Shown here: positions 1 to 6,486 of the stretch, piece by piece
How positions within the stretch are numbered: position 1 is the stretch's first letter
Layout: each line of letters starts with the position of its first letter
Assembly: GCA_964445115.1 (NCBI GenBank)
Contig: CAYUJU010000065.1
Coordinates: 1 to 11,240 of the forward strand
Direction of reading: 5' to 3'
Source of the DNA: CAIJXJ01 sp964445115
GTDB taxonomy: Bacteria > Pseudomonadota > Gammaproteobacteria > Burkholderiales > Methylophilaceae
Length of the DNA: 11,240 nucleotides
Program-made: the position numbers and the translations under genes
Notes under the pieces: model-generated
What the model saw: the letters and a program-made list of their open reading frames with translations, nothing else
The model's database searches: none
What the model was told of the DNA's origin: nothing

Positions 1-1
1 A

Positions 2-78
2 TGGGGTGGCTGATGGGGCTCGAACCCACGACAACTGGAATCACAATCCAGGGCTCTACCAGCTGAGCTACAGCCACC
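2..78 (-). tRNA. tRNA-His (anticodon GTG)
   Basis: Read on the minus strand this folds as a complete 77-nt tRNA with an encoded CCA end. The seven-base acceptor strands GTGGCTG and CAGCCAC pair, and an extra 5' G (the G-1 that is diagnostic of tRNA-His) lies opposite discriminator C. The anticodon loop reads TTGTGAT within a CTGGA/TCCAG stem, giving anticodon GTG. The T loop has the usual GTTCGAG. It is the last of three tRNA genes in a minus-strand array; any continuation of that array lies outside the window. Confidence 0.97.
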
Positions 79-107
79 ATAGAACCTACAACACTACAAC
101 AGACTAC

Positions 108-184
108 TGGCCTGCCCGACAGGAATCGAACCTGTAACCCCCAGCTTAGAAGGCTGGTGCTCTATCCGGTTGAGCTACGGGCAG
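108..184 (-). tRNA. tRNA-Arg (anticodon TCT)
   Basis: This is a complete cloverleaf on the minus strand, 77 nt with encoded CCA. Acceptor strands CTGCCCG and CGGGCAG pair over seven bases, with discriminator G. The anticodon arm CCAGC/GCTGG holds the loop CTTCTAA, giving anticodon TCT, which reads AGA and AGG. The T arm ACAGG-TTCGATT-CCTGT is intact. It is the middle gene of the Pro-Arg-His array, with short spacers of 19 nt and 29 nt that are consistent with one precursor transcript cut by tRNA-processing RNases. Confidence 0.96.
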
Positions 185-203
185 AGAACTGTCGGACTTA
201 CCT

Positions 204-280
204 TGGTCGGGGTGGAGAGATTCGAACTCCCGACATCCTGCTCCCAAAGCAGGCGCGCTACCAGACTACGCTACACCCCG
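204..280 (-). tRNA. tRNA-Pro (anticodon TGG)
   Basis: This is a complete cloverleaf on the minus strand, 77 nt with encoded CCA. Acceptor strands CGGGGTG and CACCCCG pair, with discriminator A. The anticodon arm CCTGC/GCAGG carries the loop TTTGGGA, giving anticodon TGG. The first pair, C1-G72, is the one typical of bacterial tRNA-Pro. It is the promoter-proximal gene of the array, and the predicted transcription start lies only a few bases before its 5' end. Confidence 0.96.
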
Positions 281-290
281 AGGGGTTGCA

Positions 291-319
291 ACTATACGCA
301 ATCCCGCGCTTTGGGTCAA
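291..319 (-). promoter_or_regulatory. sigma70-type promoter of the tRNA Pro-Arg-His array
   Basis: On the minus strand TTGACC (319-314) and TATAGT (296-291) are separated by exactly 17 bases, and each matches consensus at five of six positions. The predicted start falls near 284, about four bases before tRNA-Pro. The bases between -10 and start read TGCAACC, not the very GC-rich discriminator of classical stringent promoters, so stringent control cannot be read directly from the sequence. Confidence 0.75.
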
Positions 320-327
320 TTTTATTC

Positions 328-336
328 TGCTAAAAT
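328..336 (+). promoter_or_regulatory. possible extended -10 promoter of folD
   Basis: TGC-TAAAAT fits the extended -10 pattern TGN-TATAAT with one mismatch and lies about 29 bases before the folD ATG. No good -35 is seen at the proper distance; TTGGGT at 311-316 is only 14 bases away. The element sits just outside the -35 of the divergent tRNA promoter, so the two promoters would overlap. Confidence 0.4.
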
Positions 337-364
337 ACACACATTATTTTTGAATGTATCCCGT

Positions 365-1231
365 ATGACCGCCCAACTCCTGAACGGCAAGGCGATTGCC
401 GAAGACCTTCTGTCCCGCATCAAGCAACGAATCGAGGCTCGTCTAGCTCAGGGCAAGCGCACCGCCTGCCTCGCTGTGATCCTGGTCGGCGACAGCGCCG
501 CATCGCAAATCTACGTCGCCAACAAACGCCGTTCGTGCGAACAGGCTGGCATGCGCTCCCTGGCGTACAACCTGCCCGCTGAGACAACAGAGGCCGAACT
601 GCTCAAACTCATCAACGAACTGAATGCAGACGAAGGCGTCGATGGCATTCTGGTACAACTCCCCCTGCCCCAGCACATCAACGCCGAGCGCGTGATCGAA
701 ACGATCAGCCCGGCCAAGGATGTGGATGGCTTTCACCCATACAACGTAGGCCGCCTGGCGCTGCGTATGCCCTTGCTGCGCCCCTGCACACCTCACGGGG
801 TCATGACCATGCTGGAAAGCCTGAATATCAACTTGAAGGGCTTGAATGCCGTGGTCGTGGGTGCCTCCAACATCGTAGGGCGCCCGATGTCACTGGAATT
901 ATTGCTCGCTGGCTGCACCGTCACCACCTGCCACCGTTTCACACGTGACCTGCCGGGCATCCTTGCCGGGGCAGACTTGGTTGTCGTTGCAGTTGGAAAA
1001 CCCGGCTTCATTAAGGGGGAGTGGATACGCGAAGGCGCTATCGTGGTCGACGTCGGCATCAATCGTCTGGAGAGCGGCAAGATTTGCGGTGATGTGGAAT
1101 TCGACGTCGCCAAGGAGCGCGCCGCGTGGATCACGCCGGTTCCTGGCGGCGTTGGCCCCATGACCGTTGCCACCCTGATGGAGAACACCCTGGACGCCCT
1201 TGAGCAACGGGAAGGCGCGCAGGGCACCTGA
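365..1231 (+). CDS. folD: bifunctional methylenetetrahydrofolate dehydrogenase / methenyltetrahydrofolate cyclohydrolase
   Basis: FolD interconverts 5,10-methylene-, 5,10-methenyl- and 10-formyl-tetrahydrofolate in the cytosol, supplying one-carbon units for purines and for formylation of initiator Met-tRNA. The 288-residue product has the family's usual length. Catalytic-site residues are at the classical positions: Y50 and K54 in YVANK, Q98 in QLPLP, and D121 in KDVDGFH. The Rossmann-type dinucleotide site is GASNIVGRPMS (about 166-176), and the C-terminal signature is PGGVGPMTVATL. The open frame extends upstream to 170 through two tRNA genes, so the ATG at 365 is chosen: it starts the conserved protein with MTAQLLNGK. 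No good Shine-Dalgarno precedes it. The gene is divergent from the tRNA array and converges on the HAD gene 34 bp away, with no intrinsic terminator seen between them. It closely resembles the enterobacterial enzyme as I recall it. Confidence 0.97.
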   Translation: MTAQLLNGKAIAEDLLSRIKQRIEARLAQGKRTACLAVILVGDSAASQIYVANKRRSCEQAGMRSLAYNLPAETTEAELLKLINELNADEGVDGILVQLPLPQHINAERVIETISPAKDVDGFHPYNVGRLALRMPLLRPCTPHGVMTMLESLNINLKGLNAVVVGASNIVGRPMSLELLLAGCTVTTCHRFTRDLPGILAGADLVVVAVGKPGFIKGEWIREGAIVVDVGINRLESGKICGDVEFDVAKERAAWITPVPGGVGPMTVATLMENTLDALEQREGAQGT

Positions 1232-1265
1232 ACTGCGCTTCGCGGGAACTGCCAACCTGAGCGCG

Positions 1266-2030
1266 CTAGGCCATCCAGCGGCGCAACAGCTCGACGTCCA
1301 CCATCGCCTTGCCGTTGAGGTTTCCCTGCAAAACCTGGCAAGACATGGCAGGCTCTCCAAGGTCACTCAGCACAGCGAGCGCACCTTCGAACTTGTCGGC
1401 CAGCGTATAGCCGTTGACCGTGATGACGGTCGCAATCCCCGCACCCCGGCTGGCCAAGATGCCGTTACCGGAATCCTCGAAAGCGATGCATTCACTAGGC
1501 GTCAGCGCGAGTTTTTCCAAGGCCCACTGATAAATATCAGGAGCAGGCTTCTTCGCAGGGACGATATCACCTGCCGCAATGACTTCAAACCAGCTCTCAG
1601 TGCCAGGTCCCAGACTGTACGCCAACAACGCCGTCACATTGGCAGGCGTGGTGGTCGTGGCAATCGCCAACCTCAACCCTGAGTTTCGCGCCTCTTCAAG
1701 CAACCGTCTGACCCCGGGACGCAGCGGCAGCCCACCCCGGCTAACCAGTTCGGTATAACAGCGCGTCTTCAACCGGTGGACGTCTGCAGCCAGTTGCTCG
1801 ACATTGCCCGGCCGCAACGACGGGTCCAGGAATGACTCGACGAAGTATTTAATCCGCTCCTTACCGCCCGTAACGGCAAGCAATTGACCATACAGCGCTT
1901 CATCCCATTGCCAATCCAGTCCCAGCTCCGCAAACGCGGCATTGAACGCAGGACGATGTCCGTCACGTTCCGTATCCGCCAAGGTCCCGTCCACGTCAAA
2001 AATCAATGCTTTTAATGCCATGCTAGACAT
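1266..2030 (-). CDS. HAD-superfamily sugar-phosphate phosphatase, CbbY type
   Basis: This is a soluble haloacid-dehalogenase-type phosphohydrolase of 254 residues. Motif I DVDGT gives nucleophile D12 and acid/base D14. A helical cap follows with TGGKERI at 54-60, a mark of the CbbY group. Motif II lies in AIATTTTP (T125-T128), motif III is the lysine of AKKP (K160/K161), and motif IV is E185-D186 in FEDSGNG. The characterised CbbY enzymes of photosynthetic organisms hydrolyse xylulose-1,5-bisphosphate, a RuBisCO inhibitor. Whether that is the substrate here is unknown, and related paralogues use other sugar phosphates. The start is ambiguous: ATG at 2030 or ATG three codons later at 2021; neither has a well-spaced Shine-Dalgarno. 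It is divergent from dksA across 95 bp, in which I could not find a convincing promoter for either gene. Family assignment is firm; substrate is inference. Confidence 0.85.
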   Translation of the reverse strand: MSSMALKALIFDVDGTLADTERDGHRPAFNAAFAELGLDWQWDEALYGQLLAVTGGKERIKYFVESFLDPSLRPGNVEQLAADVHRLKTRCYTELVSRGGLPLRPGVRRLLEEARNSGLRLAIATTTTPANVTALLAYSLGPGTESWFEVIAAGDIVPAKKPAPDIYQWALEKLALTPSECIAFEDSGNGILASRGAGIATVITVNGYTLADKFEGALAVLSDLGEPAMSCQVLQGNLNGKAMVDVELLRRWMA

Positions 2031-2125
2031 ATTCCCGAATCGTAGTAAACTTTCGCCTGCTTAAAATTTTTGATACCCATCCGGTAGTTACCCAATTCCC
2101 GGCATTTTCTCTCATAAGAGTCCAC

Positions 2126-2545
2126 ATGATCGAAGTCACCAAGCATTTCACCCCTTACCAGCCCAAGGCTGGCGAAGAGTACATGAATGATCAGCAACGC
2201 GACCATTTTCGCAAAATCCTCAACTCGTGGAAAGCCGAGCTGAGCGAGGACATCGACCGCACGGTACATACCATGCAGGACGAGGTCACGATGTTTGCCG
2301 ACCCCAACGACCGCGCCAGTCAGGAATCTGACATGGCACTGGAACTGCGCAATCGCGATCGCGAACGCAAGCTGATCAAGAAAATTGACGAGACGCTGGC
2401 CAAGATCGATGCCAACGAATACGGCTATTGCGATAGCTGTGGTGTCGAAATCGGGCTGAAGCGCCTCGAAGCCCGCCCTACGGCGACCCTGTGTATCGAT
2501 TGCAAGACGCTGGACGAAATCCGCGAGCGCCAAGTCGCCAAATAA
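2126..2545 (+). CDS. dksA: RNA polymerase-binding transcription factor DksA
   Basis: DksA binds the secondary channel of RNA polymerase and, with ppGpp, represses rRNA and tRNA promoters and activates some amino-acid biosynthesis promoters. The 139-residue product has the full architecture: an N-terminal helix with PGEEYMN-like KAGEEYMN, a long coiled coil, the coil-tip DxxDxA motif as D59-D62-A64 in DPNDRA, the ELRNRDRERKLIKKI return helix, and a C4 zinc finger with C102, C105, C123 and C126. It is about 12 residues shorter than the E. coli protein, only at the variable N-terminus. The ATG at 2126 is supported by AAGAG at 2116-2120, five bases upstream; the internal ATG at codon 20 would remove conserved residues. 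It is followed by an inverted repeat and then a strong terminator shared with pnp. Regulation upstream is not visible. Confidence 0.97.
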   Translation: MIEVTKHFTPYQPKAGEEYMNDQQRDHFRKILNSWKAELSEDIDRTVHTMQDEVTMFADPNDRASQESDMALELRNRDRERKLIKKIDETLAKIDANEYGYCDSCGVEIGLKRLEARPTATLCIDCKTLDEIRERQVAK

Positions 2546-2556
2546 GCGCAGAGATT

Positions 2557-2581
2557 GACCGACAAGCCATCTTCGTCGGTC
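2557..2581. repeat. 7-bp inverted repeat in the dksA 3' region
   Basis: GACCGAC at 2557-2563 and GTCGGTC at 2575-2581 are perfect complements around an 11-base loop, 11 bases after the dksA stop codon. No T-run follows on either strand, so it is not an intrinsic terminator by itself. It could stabilise the 3' end of the dksA mRNA or be incidental. Confidence 0.5.
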
Positions 2582-2590
2582 GCAAAAACC

Positions 2591-2626
2591 AAAAAGGCCG
2601 GGTAACTTTCGTTACCCGGCCTTTTT
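2591..2626. terminator. bidirectional intrinsic terminator between dksA and pnp
   Basis: A perfect 16-bp stem is formed by 2591-2606 and 2611-2626 around loop TTTC. The GC-rich core GGCCGGGTAAC is flanked by A-run and T-run, so it gives a U-tract in both directions. It lies 45 bases after the dksA stop and 18 bases after the pnp stop. It therefore ends both dksA and the long rimP-to-pnp operon. Confidence 0.95.
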
Positions 2627-2644
2627 TATTACCTTATCGTGGCG

Positions 2645-4768
2645 TTACTGCGCGTCGACAGGTGCAGCCTCTTCCTGCGCGGCCTTCTCGATCAGCGCCT
2701 TCATGGAAAGACGCACGCGACCGCGGTCATCCACTTCCAGCACCTTGACCTTGACCTGCTGGCCTTCCTTCAGGAAGTCGGTCACCTTCTCGACGCGCTG
2801 ATGCACGATCTGGGAAATGTGAACCAGACCATCCTTGCCAGGCAGCAACGAGACGATCGCACCGATGTCCAGCAGCTTGAGCACGGTACCTTCGTACACT
2901 TGGCCCACTTCGACTTCGGCAGTGATCTGCTCAATGCGCTTCTTGGCCTCTTCACCCGCCTCGGCACTGGTGCAACCGATCTTGATGGTGCCATCATCAT
3001 CGATGTCGATGGTGGTGCCGGTTTCTTCAGTCAGCGCACGAATCACGGCGCCACCCTTGCCGATCACGTCACGGATCTTTTCCGGATTGATCTTCATGGT
3101 GATGATGCGCGGCGCGTAAGCGGACATTTCGGAACGGGAATGATCCAGCGCACCCTTCATCAGACCCAGGATGTGCATGCGGCCTTCCTTGGCCTGCGCC
3201 AATGCAACCTTCATGATCTCGGCGGTAATGCCGGTAATCTTGATGTCCATCTGCAGCGCGGTAATACCGTTATCGGTACCCGCCACCTTGAAGTCCATGT
3301 CGCCCAGGTGATCTTCGTCACCCAGGATGTCGGTCAACACCGCGAAGCGGTTGCCTTCCTTGATCAGGCCCATGGCGATGCCTGCCACGTGCTCCTTGAC
3401 CGGCACGCCGGCATCCATCAGCGCCAGGCAGCCACCGCACACGGAGGCCATCGAACTGGAACCGTTGGATTCGGTAATTTCGGACACCACGCGCATGGTG
3501 TAGCCGAATTCTTCCTGCGTCGGCAGCACGGCAACCAATGCACGCTTAGCCAGACGACCGTGGCCGATTTCGCGGCGCTTCGGCGTACCGACACGGCCGG
3601 TTTCACCGGTCGCGTACGGCGGCATGTTGTAGTGCAGCATGAAGCGGTCGGTATATTCGCCCTGCAGCGCGTCGATGATCTGCTCGTCGCGGCCGGTACC
3701 CAGCGTCGCCACAACCAGTGCTTGCGTTTCACCGCGGGTGAACAGGGCGGAACCGTGGGTACGCGGCAGCACGCCGGTACGGATACTGATCGGACGCACC
3801 GTGCGGGTGTCGCGGCCGTCGATACGCGGCTCACCGTTCAGGATCTGGCTACGCACGACCTTAGCTTCCAAAGCGAACAGCGCATCCTTGACTTGGTTGG
3901 CAGCGGAAGTATCCATGCCCTCGGTCACCATCTCGCCCAGCACGCGCGCCTTGATTTCATCCAGCTTGCTGGAACGGGCCTGCTTGGACTTGATCTGGTA
4001 AGCGGCATTGATGTCGTCCCACGCCAGCGCATGCAGCTTTTCCTGCATCGCGGTATCGGTTTCCGGAGGCGTCCAGTCCCACGGCTGCTTACCCACTTCT
4101 TCAGCCAGTTCGTTGATCATGTTGATCACGGCCTGCATCTGCTGATGACCGTACACCACGGAACCCAGCATGACCTCTTCAGACAGTTGTTGTGCTTCGG
4201 ATTCCACCATCAGCACCGCCTTGTCAGTGGCAGCCACCACCAGATCCAGCTGGGTCTCGGCCAGCTCGGATTTAGTCGGATTCAACACATACTCACCGTT
4301 GATGTAACCCACACGGGCTGCACCAATCGGGCCGTAGAACGGGATACCGGAAATCGCCAGCGCAGCGGAGGCGCCAATGATCGCGGGGATGTCGGAATCG
4401 ATTTCTGCATCGGACGACATCACGGTCGCCACGATCTGCACTTCGTTGTAGAAGGCTTCCGGGAACAGCGGGCGCAATGGACGGTCGATCAGGCGGGAGG
4501 TCAGTGTTTCCTTTTCGGAAGGACGGCCTTCACGCTTGAAGAAACCGCCAGGGATCTTGCCGGCAGCATAGGTGCGTTCCTGATAATCCACGGTCAAGGG
4601 GAAGAAATCCTGACCCGGCTTGACTTCCTGCTTGCCGACGACGGTGACCAGCACCACGGTGTCGTCCAGGCTGACCATCACGGCCCCATCGGCCTGACGG
4701 GCGATCTCGCCCGTTTCCAGCGTCAGCGTATGACGCCCGTATTGAATTGATTTCTTGATTGCTTTCAC
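2645..4768 (-). CDS. pnp: polyribonucleotide nucleotidyltransferase (PNPase)
   Basis: PNPase is a trimeric 3'-5' phosphorolytic exoribonuclease that degrades mRNA, often within the degradosome. The 707-residue product is full length. It has a first RNase PH domain (about 10-145, with FFKREGRPSEKE), an alpha-helical domain (about 150-300), and a catalytic second RNase PH domain (about 310-540). A KH domain carries GKGG at 570-573, an S1 domain spans about 622-690, and a short acidic tail ends the protein. Catalytic D486 and D492 in GDEDHLGDMD fall at the E. coli numbering. The start codon is GTG, with AAAGGA (minus strand, 4783-4778) nine bases upstream. It is the last gene of the operon, 87 bases after rpsO, and is separated from it by a terminator-like hairpin that could mediate processing or autoregulation as known for E. 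coli pnp. Confidence 0.98.
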   Translation of the reverse strand: MKAIKKSIQYGRHTLTLETGEIARQADGAVMVSLDDTVVLVTVVGKQEVKPGQDFFPLTVDYQERTYAAGKIPGGFFKREGRPSEKETLTSRLIDRPLRPLFPEAFYNEVQIVATVMSSDAEIDSDIPAIIGASAALAISGIPFYGPIGAARVGYINGEYVLNPTKSELAETQLDLVVAATDKAVLMVESEAQQLSEEVMLGSVVYGHQQMQAVINMINELAEEVGKQPWDWTPPETDTAMQEKLHALAWDDINAAYQIKSKQARSSKLDEIKARVLGEMVTEGMDTSAANQVKDALFALEAKVVRSQILNGEPRIDGRDTRTVRPISIRTGVLPRTHGSALFTRGETQALVVATLGTGRDEQIIDALQGEYTDRFMLHYNMPPYATGETGRVGTPKRREIGHGRLAKRALVAVLPTQEEFGYTMRVVSEITESNGSSSMASVCGGCLALMDAGVPVKEHVAGIAMGLIKEGNRFAVLTDILGDEDHLGDMDFKVAGTDNGITALQMDIKITGITAEIMKVALAQAKEGRMHILGLMKGALDHSRSEMSAYAPRIITMKINPEKIRDVIGKGGAVIRALTEETGTTIDIDDDGTIKIGCTSAEAGEEAKKRIEQITAEVEVGQVYEGTVLKLLDIGAIVSLLPGKDGLVHISQIVHQRVEKVTDFLKEGQQVKVKVLEVDDRGRVRLSMKALIEKAAQEEAAPVDAQ

Positions 4769-4792
4769 GACTTTGCGTCCTTTTGAATAAAA

Positions 4793-4839
4793 AAATAAGC
4801 CGACAAGCGCCGCGTTACCGCTTTGCTTTCGGCTTATTT
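4793..4839 (-). terminator. rpsO-pnp intercistronic hairpin with U-run
   Basis: On the minus strand AAATAAGCCGA (4839-4829) pairs perfectly with TCGGCTTATTT (4803-4793). The T-run extends to 4789. The 25-base apical part can pair further (CAAAGCG with CGCTTG, one bulge), making a long stem. It starts 16 bases after the rpsO stop and ends about 10 bases before the pnp Shine-Dalgarno. By analogy with E. coli it may act as a partial terminator for rpsO and as an RNase III or RNase E processing site that exposes the pnp leader. Confidence 0.75.
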
Positions 4840-4855
4840 CATGGGTACACCGGAA

Positions 4856-5125
4856 TTACTTGCGCAGACCGAGGCGTGCGATCAGGCTACGATAACGGTC
4901 AACATTCTTGCGCTTCAGGTAGTCCAGCAGCTTGCGGCGCTGGCTGACCATGGCGAGCAGACCACGACGGGAATGGTGATCCTTGGCGTGATCCTTGAAG
5001 TGACCCGTCAGGGTGTTGATACGGCTGGTCAGCAGGGCAACCTGCACTTCCGGGGAGCCGGTATCATTCGGTGCCTGTTGGTATTCGCCAACCAGTCGTG
5101 CTGTTTCAGCAGTCGTAATGGACAT
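4856..5125 (-). CDS. rpsO: 30S ribosomal protein S15
   Basis: S15 is a primary 16S rRNA-binding protein of the 30S platform. The product is 89 residues, the usual length, and shows the family signatures TGSPEVQVALLT (22-33), the basic loop HFKDHAKDHHSRRGL, MVSQRRKLLDYLK, and the C-terminal Y-R-SLI-LGLRK. The ATG start has a strong Shine-Dalgarno AGGAGA (minus strand, 5137-5132) six bases upstream. It follows truB by 74 bases, which contain a promoter of its own, and precedes pnp in the widely conserved truB-rpsO-pnp order. E. coli S15 represses its own translation through a leader pseudoknot; I could not recognise an equivalent here. Confidence 0.98.
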   Translation of the reverse strand: MSITTAETARLVGEYQQAPNDTGSPEVQVALLTSRINTLTGHFKDHAKDHHSRRGLLAMVSQRRKLLDYLKRKNVDRYRSLIARLGLRK

Positions 5126-5131
5126 TAGTAT

Positions 5132-5137
5132 TCTCCT
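5132..5137 (-). promoter_or_regulatory. Shine-Dalgarno of rpsO
   Basis: AGGAGA on the minus strand lies six bases before the rpsO ATG (5125-5123). It is one of the strongest ribosome-binding sites in the window and fixes this start. Confidence 0.8.
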
Positions 5138-5152
5138 AATCTTGAACCGCGC

Positions 5153-5182
5153 ATTCTAACCTTAAATAATACAGATTAACAA
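5153..5182 (-). promoter_or_regulatory. sigma70-type promoter of rpsO (rpsO-pnp)
   Basis: On the minus strand TTGTTA (5182-5177) and TAGAAT (5158-5153) are 18 bases apart, and the spacer is AT-rich. The -10 matches five of six and the -35 four of six consensus bases. The predicted start lies near 5146, giving a leader of about 20 bases before the rpsO ATG. It would let rpsO-pnp be expressed apart from the upstream genes, as in E. coli. Confidence 0.55.
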
Positions 5183-5192
5183 GACGTTAATC
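5174..5192. repeat. inverted repeat over the rpsO -35 region
   Basis: GATTAAC (5174-5180) and GTTAATC (5186-5192) are perfect complements around five bases and overlap the -35 hexamer of the rpsO promoter. Reading on the plus strand the repeat is followed by GCTTTTTT, so as RNA it would resemble a weak terminator pointing towards truB in antisense. It is either a candidate operator, an antisense terminator or chance in AT-rich DNA. Confidence 0.45.
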
Positions 5193-5199
5193 GCTTTTT

Positions 5200-6111
5200 T
5201 CAATTCAGTTTGTCTTGCACCACCAAACGACGTGGCGCCACCTTGCCGTCCACATCCAGTTCGCCCAACCCGAGGAAGTGCCCCGACGCCTCGTAAAGAC
5301 GCAGGAAACCGGCAGGTATCTGGCCCGACTTCCATACCGATTGGCCACGCCCGAGATAATAGGCACTTTCTCGATCGAGTTCCACGGCCGGCAACTCCCG
5401 CACCAATGCATCCACCGGCAACAGCGTGTTATCACGTTGTTCCAGCGCCATCGCCTCGAGCTGCTCCACCGTCACGGCCTCTTCCAACGCGAAACCGCCA
5501 GTATTCAGGCGTCGTAACCCGGTCAGATGCGCACCACACCCCAGTGCCTTGCCGATATCCTCTGCTAGCGTCCGGATGTAGGTGCCCTTGCTGCAACTCA
5601 CCTTGATCACCGCCACATGGCCCGCCAGCGATTCAAGCGAAATCTCATGGATCGTCACTTCCCGCGCAGGACGTTCGATATCGATACCGGCACGCGCATA
5701 TTCGTAAAGGGCCTTGCCTTGGTGCTTAAGCGCAGAATGCATGGGAGGAACTTGCAGGATGTCCCCGAGGAACTGCTGGATGACCTGCGCCATCCCGGCA
5801 TGCGTGACCTCAACGGGATGTGTCTCGACGATCTCACCCTCGGTATCACCCGTCGTTGTGGTCACACCGAGGTGCATGGTGGCACGATAAGTCTTGTCGG
5901 CATCCAGCAGAAAATGAGAAAACTTGGTGGCCTCACCCAGGCAAATCGGCAGTAAGCCCGTCGCAAACGGATCAAGACTGCCGGTATGGCCGGCCTTTTC
6001 CGCCATGAACAGTCGCTTTACCTGTTGCAGCGCCTGGTTGGAAGACAGGCCCACCGGCTTGTCCAGCAACAATACACCGCTGACCGGACGCTTGATCCGT
6101 TTGAATTGCAC
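5200..6111 (-). CDS. truB: tRNA pseudouridine(55) synthase TruB
   Basis: TruB makes the pseudouridine at position 55 in the T loop of nearly all elongator tRNAs and also acts as a tRNA chaperone. The 303-residue product has the family start GVLLLDKPVGLSSN, and the catalytic motif GHTGSLDPFATG with nucleophile D47. It also has GEATKFS, the Y-R region DKTYRATMHLG, the QVPPMHSALKHQGKALYEYAR block (here written in part), and SKGTYIRTLAEDIG. A C-terminal PUA-like domain ends in RRLV. The start is GTG at 6111, which leaves 11 residues before GVLLLDKP, as in homologues. No ATG lies nearby and the Shine-Dalgarno is weak. It begins only 12 bases after the rbfA stop, so translational coupling is likely. 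Confidence 0.97.
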   Translation of the reverse strand: MQFKRIKRPVSGVLLLDKPVGLSSNQALQQVKRLFMAEKAGHTGSLDPFATGLLPICLGEATKFSHFLLDADKTYRATMHLGVTTTTGDTEGEIVETHPVEVTHAGMAQVIQQFLGDILQVPPMHSALKHQGKALYEYARAGIDIERPAREVTIHEISLESLAGHVAVIKVSCSKGTYIRTLAEDIGKALGCGAHLTGLRRLNTGGFALEEAVTVEQLEAMALEQRDNTLLPVDALVRELPAVELDRESAYYLGRGQSVWKSGQIPAGFLRLYEASGHFLGLGELDVDGKVAPRRLVVQDKLN

Positions 6112-6123
6112 CTGAGAAACCGA

Positions 6124-6486
6124 TCAGTCTTCGGGTGAAGACTTTTCCTGCGCCACGGCATCATCGATCAGGCGCGACATGTACATCCCACGCTCAATCG
6201 ACGCATCGTAAACGAAATGCAGTTGTGGCACCGTACGCAGCAGCATGCGCTGAGACAACTGGCTACGCAGGAATCCAGCGGCTTTTTCCAGCCCCTTGAT
6301 CAATTCCGGCGGATTTTCCGGTGCACTGAAGAAAATCTTGGCGTGTGCCAAGTCGCCGGTCACCTCGACTTCGGTAATGGTGACTTTGGACACACGCGGG
6401 TCCTTGACCTCGAACTGCAGTAGATCCGCGAGCTCCCGTTGCATCTGCTCGGCCACACGATGGTGGCGTGCGAACTCCTTGGCCAT
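6124..6486 (-). CDS. rbfA: 30S ribosome-binding factor RbfA
   Basis: RbfA is a cold-shock-linked assembly factor that binds the 30S subunit near helix 1/helix 45 of 16S rRNA during late maturation. The 120-residue protein is a single KH-type fold of usual size, with R-x-x-R-VAEQMQREL at the N-terminus and the signature DPRVSKVTITEVEVTGDL (about 29-46). It also has the strand AKIFFS and the C-terminal PQLHFVYDASIERGMYMSRLID region. The ATG overlaps the infB stop by one base (TAATG), and there is no well-placed Shine-Dalgarno, so re-initiation after infB is the likely mode of translation. It is followed by truB after 12 bases. Confidence 0.96.
   Translation of the reverse strand: MAKEFARHHRVAEQMQRELADLLQFEVKDPRVSKVTITEVEVTGDLAHAKIFFSAPENPPELIKGLEKAAGFLRSQLSQRMLLRTVPQLHFVYDASIERGMYMSRLIDDAVAQEKSSPED

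Noticed and set aside
170..364. N-terminal extension of folD by 65 codons
   Set aside because: It would read through tRNA-Pro and part of tRNA-Arg in antisense. Conserved FolD begins at the ATG at 365.
1232..1265. Terminator between the converging folD and HAD genes
   Set aside because: GCGCAG (1217-1222) and CTGCGC (1233-1238) can pair, but no T-run follows on either strand and part of the stem is inside folD. Not supported as an intrinsic terminator.
2031..2125. Promoters for dksA and the divergent phosphatase gene
   Set aside because: TTGATA at 2070-2075 and TAAAAT at 2062-2067 were considered, but none has a partner element at a proper distance. Promoters must be here, yet I cannot place them.
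2639..4750. A 703-codon open frame on the plus strand across almost the whole pnp gene
   Set aside because: It is the antisense shadow of a complete PNPase with intact catalytic, KH and S1 motifs. The translation is His/Gln/Asp-rich without any recognisable domain, and the frame arises from the codon bias of pnp.
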